Shown piece after piece: positions 1 to 7,234 of a stretch of 9,225 nucleotides of DNA (positions are counted from its first letter, which is position 1; each line of letters begins with the position of its first letter). The DNA comes from CAZIDL01 sp964537825. GTDB taxonomy: Bacteria; Bacteroidota; Bacteroidia; Flavobacteriales_D; CAYVSK01. Position numbers and translations under genes: made by a program. The notes under the pieces were generated by a model, which did not search any database, was not told where the DNA came from, and saw only the letters and a list, made by a program, of their open reading frames with translations. The DNA lies in the NCBI GenBank assembly GCA_964537825.1, contig CAZIDL010000081.1, positions 1 through 9,225 of the forward strand. Direction: 5' to 3'.

Positions 1-80
1 GGTCGAGGATTTTAGGCATTGACTTCTGCCTATGAGCGGGGAAGATCTACGGCCTTTGGAAGCAGGGCTGTTTCAAAAGT

Positions 81-122
81 TTCTCCGTGCTCTCTGTGCC
101 TCCTCTGTGTTCTCTGTGGTTT
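81..122. repeat. CTCTGTG-type interspersed repeat, copy 1
   Basis: A run of imperfect CTCTGTG units (CTCTGTGCC, CCTCTGTGT, TCTCTGTGGTT) fills this stretch. Read on the other strand it has the form AACCACAGAGAACACAGAGG. A related copy in the opposite orientation lies at 173-202 and a diverged copy (CGCAG form) at 9054-9092. From memory, repeats of this type occur in non-coding DNA of many environmental bacteria; no function is assigned here. The reading frames through it look artefactual. Confidence 0.6.
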
Positions 123-172
123 CATGATGCAGGTGATGCCTCCCTTTTCAGATGGTCAAAGATTTGGCTTTT

Positions 173-202
173 TAACTACAGAGAGGACACAGAGGAAAGG
201 GG
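173..202. repeat. CTCTGTG-type repeat, copy 2 (inverted)
   Basis: AACTACAGAGAGGACACAGAGG is the approximate inverse of the sequence at 81-122, about 50 bp away. The two copies could pair into a long imperfect stem. The order (repeat, short spacer, inverted repeat) could act as a bidirectional transcription barrier, but there is no T-run at the expected place, so this is only a suggestion. Confidence 0.5.
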
Positions 203-254
203 AACGCTCATTTAATAGGGCTGATCCCTTTTAACTTCGATCTTTTCCTAAAAT

Positions 255-305
255 GACCTCCCCCTATAGGTCCCCATCCACATGGAGGGGGAAAAGAGGG
301 GGCGG
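255..305. repeat. C/G-rich folded intergenic repeat
   Basis: Two small inverted repeats follow each other. GACCT (255-259) pairs with AGGTC (268-272). CCCC (273-276) faces the GGGG tract at 287-291 across a CC/GG inner stem. The strand bias is striking: C-rich on the left, then GGAGGGGG and GAGGGGG on the right. It resembles the C-run/G-run intergenic repeats seen in other Bacteroidota genomes, but only one copy is present here, so repeat status is inferred. Confidence 0.35.
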
Positions 306-351
306 CTGTATTTGTCTCTTTTGACCTCTTGGTCTGTTGGAGCTTCTGGAG

Positions 352-376
352 AAAAAGGACAAGTCGCGACTTCTCC
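352..376 (-). terminator. Rho-independent terminator of the amidase gene
   Basis: On the minus strand, starting about 12 bases after the amidase stop codon, GGA-G-AAGT-CGCG-ACTT-G-TCC folds into a hairpin with one G-G mismatch. It is followed directly by TTTTT (352-356 on the plus strand). The core AAGTCGCGACTT (361-372) is a perfect palindrome. The stem is short and the T-run is only five bases, so termination may be partial. Confidence 0.5.
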
Positions 377-387
377 CTGGAATCCGT

Positions 388-3300
388 TCACCGCACCACG
401 AAGCGCAACGTCCGGGGTGCGATAGCCTCTCCGGTCAGATGGAGGTGATAGATGCCGCTGGGGAATCCTTTGCGGTAGGAGCGTACATTGGTCCCCCGCT
501 CGAGCTCCCATTCCTTTTGGAGCAACTGCCGTCCGCGGCTGTCGTAGATCCGGGTCCGTAGCTTCATCGGGCGATCGGTCCGAACCCTTAATTTGAAGGG
601 CTCTTCTTTTCCAACCGGCGATGGGTAAAGGGTTACCGATCCGAGTTGTTCCAGCTCTTTCACCGAAGTCGGTCGGAGATAGATCACCCCATCGGTGGTG
701 CTGTCGCCTGCCACCAGATCTGCTTGGTTAAAGGCCCGAAGGTTGCTGTAATAGGTCGCTCCAGGAATAGGGTTGGAAAGGGGGACTGCCATCGAACTGT
801 CGCTCGTGTTCGTCCAGCCAACGATGCCGGAATCTCCGGGGATCGTGTCCACGCTGTAGGCGTAGTTCTGAACGCCACTGTGGGGATCCTTCGCTTGCCC
901 CCAATCGGCCTTGAGCGTATCCCCGTAAAGGGTGTCAATATCGCTTCCATGTCCGTCATGAATGCTGGTCATTCGGGGTGGGGTCCAGTCCACATCGACC
1001 TTTTCCTGGGCGATGGAAGAGAGGTTCCCGGCGCTGTCCTGAACGATCGCCTTCACTTTTCCTGCCGGGATGGAAGGGGCTGGGTTCTGATAGCGCAGGT
1101 CCTGCGTGCTGTCTGCTCCGACACTCACTGTCTCGTTCGGATAGCGCGAACGATAGACCTTCATCTTATCCACGCGGTAGATCGAGTTCCCGTTCCGAAA
1201 GGAAATAGCACGTCCACTGTCGATCGGGTTCGGATCCTTCCATTCGAGGCAGAGGCTGTCGTTCACGTATACGTCGAAATTTCCATCGATCCGGTCGTAG
1301 CTTAGCTTGAAGTCGTACCAAACACCGGGCTGAAAAGGATAATAGGTTTGCGTGACCGGTCCGCTCCCCCATGAATTGTTGGTCACCTTGTACAGTTGAA
1401 TGGCCTGATCGTCCTGGCGGAACCAAATGAAATAGGAATCCCCTCGCTGGGAACTGTCGGGTTCGCTGCAAAAGATGTGAAGCCCGCCTCGCTTGTTCGT
1501 GCCCGACCCCTCGATCATGCCCTTCCAGTGGTAGAGGTAACGGTTCGATAGGCTTTGTTCCAGCTCCGCATGGATGTTCGAGTTGCCCACGCTCTCATCG
1601 CTCTGGACCAAACGGCCGTTCTGGAGCGACCAATTCCCTTTTAGTTCGGACCAATCGGAGTGAATAGCGGACTGGCCGAAGTTGTCGCTGAAGAAGCCAT
1701 TCCGATAATTGGCCCGCCATTCGTTGCCATCGAAATGGATGACCTGATAGAAGCGCTCGGATAAGCCGCTCCCTCCACTGTCCTTATCGATAAAGTTCGT
1801 AGTGAAGTCCTGGGTTTTCCAGGAGGATAGCGCTTGAATGCTGGTGGTCGGGGCTACATCGTCCTCAGGAACGATACCCCAGGAAATGCTCCATCCGCTT
1901 TGGATCGTCTGGCAATCCGATCGGAATTCGATGGTGATGGAATCCCCGCTGGAGTTGATCGTGGAAGGAATGCTGGAACCACTGTACGCTCCGATGACCG
2001 TTTCATCGATCCCTCCTCCATCGTAAACATAGAGCGAATCCCAGCCCTTCTCGATCTGGAAGCTGTTCACCGTCAGTTCGATCGAAGCGGCGTTCGAAGG
2101 GGCGATGAGGTAGACTTCGCGTTCGTCGTTGCTGTAATTCCCGCTCGGGCCTCCGCTGTCGTAGAAGGTCCCGCTTTGCTGGGTGAACGTGTTCGTCGGC
2201 GGGTTGGGATTGATGAGCCGGTAATAACGTTCCCAGTCGTAATAGGGGCCGGGATCGGTATGGGTTTGATTGGGGAAGTGCTGATGCCCCTTGATCCGGA
2301 TGCAGCCTCCCAGGAGGCAACTGCTCGTGCTGCCCGAACAAGCCGGTCCGTCGTGCGTCCGCAAAGGATCGATCCCATAGCCCCCGGTACTGCATATATC
2401 GCGGCATATGGCTGCTGAACTTTGATAGAGCTCCTTCGTGAGCCAACTGGGATCGTTGATGTAGCCTTCGTGTTCGATACCGATGGTGTAGTCGTTCTCC
2501 GAGCCGACGTGCCAAGCCATGTCAGATTCGAGGACCAGTTGGGTCACTTGGCCATCGGAGGAACGGACCGCATAGTGAAAGGAGACGTTGGAGTTGCAAT
2601 CCTGGGCCCAGGAAATGGCCCCGGCGTAAGTTCCTTCCATGGTGTGGATGGTCACGTGGGATATCGGGGTTCCGTTGCGGGAGGAATAATTGCAGGAGGG
2701 GGCCGGGTCCCAAATGGCGGGCGGATAGTCGGGGCTCCGGAGCGCTCCTTCCTTGAATTGGGTCCCGTCCTTTCCCTGAACCGTTCCTTGATGGATTTTG
2801 ATGAATTCGCTCTTCAGCAGCTTGTGATTACGCTTTCCGAAAATGCTATCGAAAGGAATGCGATGAGCCGGAAGTCCATAGGCCTTCTGGAATTTTCGCT
2901 CGTCCAGGTGCTGAAGGATGTCGTAGATCCGGGCGCTCATAGCGAAACCGCTTTGCTGATCATCGTTGTCCGGCAATTCCGACAGGACGATGAGGACGGG
3001 TACTTGAGCTTCGATCGATCGTTCGGTCACGTTCAGGGTGTCCCGGATCTTCGTGTAAGCCTGGGCATAAGCGCGGATCTGCTTTCGGGGCGACCTTACC
3101 AATTCTTTTTCATTATAAGAGCTCAAAAGAGCGACCATGGAGAGGTTCTCCCTGAACACTCCTTTTCCGTTCCGGACCAAGCCCATAATACCTATATTCC
3201 GGGGCATTCCGGTGCAGCTTTCGGGAAGGGTGTCCGAAAGGTGGCGGAAACGGCTCATCTTGTAGGCCACCGCTTCAAGGATCCCTTTGGGGATCAGCGG

Positions 3301-3420
3301 ATGCTGAGCATAGATCGAATCGAATGTGCTTGAATAAGGATCGCTCGGATACTCCGCATTTTGGGGTTTAGCAGCGATGAAAACGAAGAGGAAGGAAAAA
3401 AGCAGCAGGCTTCGGTACAT
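388..3420 (-). CDS. T9SS-secreted N-acetylmuramoyl-L-alanine amidase with CUB domain
   Basis: Predicted exported peptidoglycan amidase of 1010 residues, cutting the bond between muramic acid and the stem peptide. Residues 1-20 form a signal peptide. Residues 38-125 resemble a lytic transglycosylase (ILEAVAYKMSRF, GIMGL), but Met54 stands where the ES motif usually has its catalytic Glu. The amidase_2 domain (about 230-400) has likely zinc ligands His259, His379 and Asp389 (HTDPGP) and Glu316 in GIEHEG. His379 to Asp389 has the same spacing as in AmpD. A CUB domain spans about 408-516. A concanavalin-like region (about 575-757) and an Ig/FnIII-like region (about 800-915) follow. Residues 920-1010 are a type A T9SS sorting domain (LYPSP, YDSRGRQL, SGIYHL). 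I chose the ATG at 3420 because it places the signal peptide at the N terminus; an in-frame TTG at 3444 adds eight residues and is less likely. It is transcribed away from the protease gene. The amidase and sorting domains are confident; the middle domains are less so. Confidence 0.9.
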   Translation of the reverse strand: MYRSLLLFSFLFVFIAAKPQNAEYPSDPYSSTFDSIYAQHPLIPKGILEAVAYKMSRFRHLSDTLPESCTGMPRNIGIMGLVRNGKGVFRENLSMVALLSSYNEKELVRSPRKQIRAYAQAYTKIRDTLNVTERSIEAQVPVLIVLSELPDNDDQQSGFAMSARIYDILQHLDERKFQKAYGLPAHRIPFDSIFGKRNHKLLKSEFIKIHQGTVQGKDGTQFKEGALRSPDYPPAIWDPAPSCNYSSRNGTPISHVTIHTMEGTYAGAISWAQDCNSNVSFHYAVRSSDGQVTQLVLESDMAWHVGSENDYTIGIEHEGYINDPSWLTKELYQSSAAICRDICSTGGYGIDPLRTHDGPACSGSTSSCLLGGCIRIKGHQHFPNQTHTDPGPYYDWERYYRLINPNPPTNTFTQQSGTFYDSGGPSGNYSNDEREVYLIAPSNAASIELTVNSFQIEKGWDSLYVYDGGGIDETVIGAYSGSSIPSTINSSGDSITIEFRSDCQTIQSGWSISWGIVPEDDVAPTTSIQALSSWKTQDFTTNFIDKDSGGSGLSERFYQVIHFDGNEWRANYRNGFFSDNFGQSAIHSDWSELKGNWSLQNGRLVQSDESVGNSNIHAELEQSLSNRYLYHWKGMIEGSGTNKRGGLHIFCSEPDSSQRGDSYFIWFRQDDQAIQLYKVTNNSWGSGPVTQTYYPFQPGVWYDFKLSYDRIDGNFDVYVNDSLCLEWKDPNPIDSGRAISFRNGNSIYRVDKMKVYRSRYPNETVSVGADSTQDLRYQNPAPSIPAGKVKAIVQDSAGNLSSIAQEKVDVDWTPPRMTSIHDGHGSDIDTLYGDTLKADWGQAKDPHSGVQNYAYSVDTIPGDSGIVGWTNTSDSSMAVPLSNPIPGATYYSNLRAFNQADLVAGDSTTDGVIYLRPTSVKELEQLGSVTLYPSPVGKEEPFKLRVRTDRPMKLRTRIYDSRGRQLLQKEWELERGTNVRSYRKGFPSGIYHLHLTGEAIAPRTLRFVVR

Positions 3421-3441
3421 GGCTGGAGGATGGACTCTTAT

Positions 3442-3449
3442 CAAAGATA
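3442..3449 (-). promoter_or_regulatory. Candidate -7 element for the amidase gene
   Basis: On the minus strand TATCTTTG matches the Bacteroidota -7 consensus TAnnTTTG exactly. It lies 21 bases before the ATG at 3420, giving a leader of roughly 15 bases. No TTTG is found at the expected -33 distance, so support is partial. It overlaps the alternative TTG start codon at 3444, which argues further for the ATG at 3420. Confidence 0.4.
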
Positions 3450-3530
3450 AGGGATCGAAATGGGGGCGGGATCAGGATCTCTTTTATTAAGCATCTCGGA
3501 TGTCCTGGATCGGAAAAAGAAATGTTTCAA

Positions 3531-3546
3531 AGGGGCGTACGCCTCT
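3531..3546. promoter_or_regulatory. Palindrome in divergent intergenic region
   Basis: AGGGGCGTACGCCTCT is a 16-bp palindrome with one G-T wobble; its core GGCGTACGCC is perfect. It sits between the divergent amidase and protease genes, about 40 bases before the protease start. It has no loop and no T-run, so it is more like a protein-binding site than a terminator. No regulator is encoded nearby. Confidence 0.3.
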
Positions 3547-3556
3547 GGAAAAAGGG

Positions 3557-3582
3557 CAATTTTGCAAGGCAGATAAAGGCGG
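3557..3582 (+). promoter_or_regulatory. Candidate -7 element and RBS of the protease gene
   Basis: CAATTTTG (3557-3564) matches TAnnTTTG at all but the first base. AAAGGCGG (3575-3582), a weak Shine-Dalgarno-like sequence, ends 3 bases before the TTG start at 3586. No -33 TTTG lies at the right distance. This is suggestive only. Confidence 0.25.
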
Positions 3583-3585
3583 ATT

Positions 3586-5178
3586 TTGATCCAAAGGCTC
3601 TTCATCCTCTTCCTTTTGCTTTTTCCATTAAGCCCTCTTCAAGCGGAGGAAGGATCCAAATATCGCGTGCACCTTACTGATAAGAGGGGGGTGGTTTTCG
3701 ATCCACATGCCTATTTCAGTAAAGCGGCCATCGAGCGACGCGAACAGCAGGCCATTCCATTGGACCGCCCTAGCGATCGCCCCTTGAAGTCCGCTTATGT
3801 GAAGAAGGTCAGGGATATTGCTGGAAAGATATCCTTCAAGAGCCGCTGGTTCAACATGCTCTATGTCCGTATGAGGAAGGCCGAAAAGGAGGCGGTTCGA
3901 AAGCTTCCTTGCGTGAAGCGGGTGGAACGGGTCCTTGAGAAGGATCTGACCCCCTGCGGGGAACAGCTTGAGCTTCCTGAGCAGTCTTTTAAAAACCTGG
4001 TCCGTGGGCAGACACGAAGCCTTGGGGGCGAGGAATTCCATGAGAAGGGATTCAAAGGAACTGGGATCCGGATCGCTGTGCTCGATAACGGGTTCGATGG
4101 GGTGAAGGAGAACCCGATCTTCGACCACCTTTGGGATAACGGGCGGATCTTACGGACGCGGGACTTCGTCCAGGACGATAAGCATGTATATGGTCCGGGT
4201 TCGCATGGACGCATGGTCCTATCCTGCATTGCGGGTATTACGGAGGAGGGAATCCCTATAGGGCTGGCTCCGGAGGCGGAGTTCCTTTTGGCCCGGACAG
4301 AACGAAGCTTATGGGAGCCTTTCTCGGAGGAGGAGAATTGGCTGGCTGCTGCGGAATGGGCCGACAAACATGGCGCCCGGATCATCAACAGTTCCCTGGG
4401 TTATACTTACCATCGCTACTTTCCTCGAGAAATGAACGGGACGAGCTATGTCGCCAAAGCTGCCAATATGGCGGCCAGAAAAGGGATCCTAGTGGTGACC
4501 TCTGCGGGCAATTCCGGAGATAGCGAATGGCGGGTCATCGGAACCCCTGCTGATGCTGATAGTGCCCTTTCCATCGGAGGCATTTCGCCGAAAAGCGGTC
4601 TGCACATCGGCTTCAGTTCCTTCGGACCCACGGCAGACGGGGAGATAAAGCCTAACCTTACCGCTTATGGGAAAACGCTGGTCGCTTCGGGTTCAAAGGG
4701 GACCACCGTCTCTCAAGGGACTTCGTTCTCCTGCCCTCTCGTTGCGGGGTTCGCCGCCTGTGCATGGGAGACCGACCCCAAGATGAGTGCGATGGAATTC
4801 TTCGAGGAATTGGAACGTTCCGGCCATCTTTACCCCTACTACGATATGGCCCATGGTTACGGGCTGCCGCAGGCTTCTTATTTCACGAAGGGGGCTCAGG
4901 AGAGCGACCCGAGCTTCAGGGTCGTGCGACCGAACGATAGCATCATCGTAAGGGTCCGACCCGCCGCTATGCCCGTGGACAGAAGGAAAGAACAAAGGGG
5001 CGGGAAAGTCCCGGAACGCCTTTTTTATCACATCGTCGATCCCTCCGGCCAGGTCAGAAAATACGCGGTCCTGGAGGTGGAGCAACGCGAAGTCCTTCGG
5101 AAGTCCGATGCTGTGCTCCGGGAAGGAGAAAAGATGCGCGTTCATTACAAAGGCTTCACTCGAACCGTCAAACCATAG
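3586..5178 (+). CDS. Subtilisin-like serine protease (S8 family)
   Basis: Exported S8 protease of 530 residues. A hydrophobic signal peptide (about 1-20) precedes a prodomain of the Bacteroidota type (about 25-118, with FSKAAIERR and SRWFNMLYV). The catalytic domain runs from about 150 to 440. Its triad is Asp167 (AVLDNGFDG), His207 (GSHG) and Ser380 (GTSFSCP), with oxyanion Asn309 (SAGNSG). All key residues are present, so it should be active. A short beta-rich tail (about 441-530) follows, with no T9SS sorting domain, so a periplasmic or outer-surface location is open. The start is TTG at 3586: an in-frame stop at 3574-3576 leaves only this codon or ATT at 3583, and later starts would lose the signal peptide. 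It is probably co-transcribed with the barrel protein 2 bp downstream. The family is certain; the substrate is unknown. Confidence 0.93.
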   Translation: MIQRLFILFLLLFPLSPLQAEEGSKYRVHLTDKRGVVFDPHAYFSKAAIERREQQAIPLDRPSDRPLKSAYVKKVRDIAGKISFKSRWFNMLYVRMRKAEKEAVRKLPCVKRVERVLEKDLTPCGEQLELPEQSFKNLVRGQTRSLGGEEFHEKGFKGTGIRIAVLDNGFDGVKENPIFDHLWDNGRILRTRDFVQDDKHVYGPGSHGRMVLSCIAGITEEGIPIGLAPEAEFLLARTERSLWEPFSEEENWLAAAEWADKHGARIINSSLGYTYHRYFPREMNGTSYVAKAANMAARKGILVVTSAGNSGDSEWRVIGTPADADSALSIGGISPKSGLHIGFSSFGPTADGEIKPNLTAYGKTLVASGSKGTTVSQGTSFSCPLVAGFAACAWETDPKMSAMEFFEELERSGHLYPYYDMAHGYGLPQASYFTKGAQESDPSFRVVRPNDSIIVRVRPAAMPVDRRKEQRGGKVPERLFYHIVDPSGQVRKYAVLEVEQREVLRKSDAVLREGEKMRVHYKGFTRTVKP

Positions 5179-5180
5179 CT

Positions 5181-5915
5181 ATGTTACGGCAGCTTTCGAT
5201 CGCAGGATGCTTTATCCTCTTCCTTCTTCCGATCCAGGCCTCGACCCAGGAGGTCCTTCTCGAAGAGCGCGTTCCGAATGATAGCACGGCTGATAAGTTC
5301 GGGCCCGGGCGCAGGCATTACCTCCATCCCCTGGTCACCTTGGGCTTGGGATTCGGACCGCCCGAAGCTTCAGGGAGTGCCATCGAGTTCTGGGGATCCG
5401 GGAGTTTCGGCTTCGGTCTTCGTTACAAGCTCAAGATCCTTAAACGTTGGGAGCTGGGGATCGGCATAAGGTACGAAAGGGAGAGTTTCCGGATCGAGCA
5501 GGATAGCGGGAAAAAGGTCTTCGGTCCGGTCCAGCATAAACGGGAAAAACTGATATTGAACGACCTGAGCGGGACCTTTTACAACCGCTTCGTTTTCGGG
5601 AAGCGTGGTGATTTCGTCGGGACTTTTCTCGATCTGGGAGGCTATGCGGACCTTTCCCTCGGAAAGAAGCACCTGACCGTGGATAAGGTGAAAGAACCTT
5701 CGAAAGCGGGGTACAAGAAGGTGAAGAGTAAGCGGAAAGGGTTGAACTACGTCGAACGGATGCATTATGGGGTCCTGGCTCGGATCGGGTACAACCGATG
5801 GACCCTCTTCGCTCGTTACCGTTTATCGGACCTTTTCCTCGAAGGAGGGATAGCGGATGGATATCCCGAGCTCCCGCGTTTTAGGGTTGGCATTCAGATC
5901 GGTCTGCACCGCTGA
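5181..5915 (+). CDS. Small outer-membrane beta-barrel protein
   Basis: Protein of 244 residues with a signal peptide (about 1-21, cleavage near QAST). Alternating hydrophobic and polar segments are typical of a small outer-membrane barrel: about 48-58, 66-84, 89-104, 122-139, 144-156, 194-205, 206-219 and 233-242. These suggest about eight strands. A very basic stretch (about 162-188, many Lys) between strands is probably an exposed loop or turn. The ATG lies 2 bp after the protease stop, so translation is probably coupled and the two may be made together. I do not recognise a named family. The barrel call rests on pattern alone; the envelope location is more secure than any function. The 3' end meets a convergent gene with only 5 bp between the stop codons. 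Confidence 0.75.
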   Translation: MLRQLSIAGCFILFLLPIQASTQEVLLEERVPNDSTADKFGPGRRHYLHPLVTLGLGFGPPEASGSAIEFWGSGSFGFGLRYKLKILKRWELGIGIRYERESFRIEQDSGKKVFGPVQHKREKLILNDLSGTFYNRFVFGKRGDFVGTFLDLGGYADLSLGKKHLTVDKVKEPSKAGYKKVKSKRKGLNYVERMHYGVLARIGYNRWTLFARYRLSDLFLEGGIADGYPELPRFRVGIQIGLHR

Positions 5916-5920
5916 TCCGC

Positions 5921-6343
5921 TTATTGCACCGGGAGGGAGCTCTTCGTAAAGGTCCCGGTCCCGAATGCGATCTCCTTCCCCTTCGCGTCCTTGATGTGAG
6001 CCGAAGCAACGAACAAATTCCTTCCGGGTGTTCGGAGTTCGCCGAGGGCCGTCAATTCGCCTTCCCGGACCGGACGGGTATAATGCACCTCGAATTGGAC
6101 GGTCAGGACCATCGTATCGCGGACTTTCGAATTCGCAGCAAAGAAGGCCGCATCATCGAGCAATTTGAAGAGGATCGAGCCATGAACTGCCCCGCCTCCA
6201 TGGTACTGGGAAGGCTTCGCTTTCTTCTTTACGCGGGCCCATCCATCGCCGACCTCCATGCTCGGGGGGTCTGCCTCTTGATTGATGGGGGCTTCTCGGT
6301 AGAGTCTTTCAAGGGTGCGGAAATGGTCCTCTGTATCGCTCAT
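5921..6343 (-). CDS. PaaI-like hotdog thioesterase
   Basis: Cytoplasmic hotdog-fold protein of 140 residues, likely hydrolysing acyl-CoA thioesters. The motif HGGGAVHGSILFKLLDDA (about 48-65) is the PaaI/4HBT signature. His54-Gly55 lies nine residues before Asp63, the probable catalytic acid. The strands VLTVQFEVHYTRPV (79-92), ELTALGELRTPGRNLFVASAHI (96-117) and EIAFGTGTFTK (124-134) fit the usual sheet. The start is ATG at 6343: the frame is open for 62 more codons upstream, but that stretch overlaps the hydrolase gene in another frame and is not family-like. It lies 10 bp after the hydrolase stop, on the same strand, so the pair is likely an operon. The substrate cannot be told from the sequence. 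Confidence 0.85.
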   Translation of the reverse strand: MSDTEDHFRTLERLYREAPINQEADPPSMEVGDGWARVKKKAKPSQYHGGGAVHGSILFKLLDDAAFFAANSKVRDTMVLTVQFEVHYTRPVREGELTALGELRTPGRNLFVASAHIKDAKGKEIAFGTGTFTKSSLPVQ

Positions 6344-6353
6344 CCCGTCGAAG

Positions 6354-7127
6354 TTAGAGGGATCGGATGAATTCCACCATCTTGGGAAGGACCACGTCCA
6401 TCGCATCGTGGTGGGGAGCATGACCGCAGGCCGGCACCATGAAGGGGTCAGCTTTTCCGTTGACCCCATCCACGATGGCATCGACCTGAGCACGGCTGCC
6501 GTATTCGTCGTCCTCACCCTGGATGGCAAGGACGGGAGCTGAGATGAAAGGGAGCCGATCGGTGATGTCCCAATCCTGAAAGGAACGGGATAGCCAGGTC
6601 TGAGCCCATGCGTTGAAAACGGGACGTGTGTTGATGTCGTGATAAGCCTCCAGAGCGGGCTCCAGCTTGCCTTTTTTGAACTCCTTCACGGTCCGCCGGA
6701 TCCCTTCCAGCGTCACATCCTCCACGAAAACGTGAGCCGCTTCGCTGACGATCCCTTTGACGCGTTCAGGAAAGGAGGCGGCAAAGAGGAGGGCGATGGA
6801 TCCCCCATCGCTGTGGCCGATGGGGATCACCTGTTCCCGTACCCCCAAACCTTCTAAAAGAAGGGGAAGGCTGCTTTCCCCCTCTATGTGCATGTATTGC
6901 TTCTCCCGGACTTCCTTCAGGGGTTCTGACCCGCCATGCCCGTAGCGATCGTACACGAGCGCTGGGTATTCGGTCTCTTCGCTGAGCTGCTCCGGGATAT
7001 CCTTCCAGGTCCCTATGGAACCCAGCGCATCGTGGAGGAAGAGCAGAAGAGGGCGTTGGCCGTCCTGGTATTCTTCGTTGATGAACTGGTAGCGAAGCTC
7101 ACGTCCCTTGATGTGGATCCGGCTCAT
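6354..7127 (-). CDS. Alpha/beta-fold hydrolase
   Basis: Cytoplasmic alpha/beta hydrolase of 257 residues with no signal peptide. The oxyanion strand is LLLFLHDALG (27-36). The nucleophile elbow GHSDGG gives Ser106, the acid is Asp207 in GEDDEYG, and the base is His236 in CGHAPHHD. YDRYGHGGS (59-67) is the usual conserved turn after strand 4. The length and motif order match single-domain esterases and C-C hydrolases. The cap region (about 130-190) is helical and decides the substrate, which cannot be read here. It is first in a two-gene unit with the thioesterase and divergent from the aminotransferase. Joint action of the two hydrolases on ester or thioester metabolites is possible but inferred. 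Confidence 0.88.
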   Translation of the reverse strand: MSRIHIKGRELRYQFINEEYQDGQRPLLLFLHDALGSIGTWKDIPEQLSEETEYPALVYDRYGHGGSEPLKEVREKQYMHIEGESSLPLLLEGLGVREQVIPIGHSDGGSIALLFAASFPERVKGIVSEAAHVFVEDVTLEGIRRTVKEFKKGKLEPALEAYHDINTRPVFNAWAQTWLSRSFQDWDITDRLPFISAPVLAIQGEDDEYGSRAQVDAIVDGVNGKADPFMVPACGHAPHHDAMDVVLPKMVEFIRSL

Positions 7128-7176
7128 GGTCTTTAAGTTCCTCGCCTACCGCGTGCTGGGTTCGGCGGCTCTTTAA

Positions 7177-7217
7177 GGACCGCTAAGATCGGAAATGATC
7201 GGTAAATTCGGACCGCT
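7177..7217. promoter_or_regulatory. Nested direct repeats in divergent intergenic region
   Basis: GGACCGCT occurs at 7177-7184 and 7210-7217. Between them GATCGG occurs at 7187-7192 and 7197-7202, 10 bp apart, which is one helical turn. The sites lie between the divergent hydrolase and aminotransferase genes. TAAATTCG (7203-7210) is a 7/8 match to a -7 element for the aminotransferase, without a -33 partner. An operator is possible, but short repeats like these also arise by chance. Confidence 0.2.
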
Positions 7218-7234
7218 CCTTGCGGAAAAGCAGC

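Noticed and set aside
1..35. A short plus-strand frame reading RILGID, like the start of RuvC or RuvX proteins, and a minus-strand ATG at 19 reading MPKILD to the edge.
   Set aside because: The plus frame stops after a few codons and the minus frame has only six codons before the window ends. Neither can be tested here.
19..234. A 71-codon open frame at the left end.
   Set aside because: It starts with TTG, runs through both CTCTGTG repeats and has no protein-like pattern.
646..3333. Three long open frames (194-303 codons) on the plus strand, opposite the amidase gene.
   Set aside because: They are antisense shadows. Their translations show no domain pattern, while the minus-strand frame encodes a clear multi-domain protein over the same bases.
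5916..5920. A shared terminator between the convergent barrel and thioesterase genes.
   Set aside because: Only 5 bases separate the stop codons, and I see no hairpin with a T-run in the neighbouring coding ends.
6344..6529. A 62-codon upstream extension of the thioesterase.
   Set aside because: It overlaps the end of the hydrolase gene in another frame, and the family domain fits a start at 6343.
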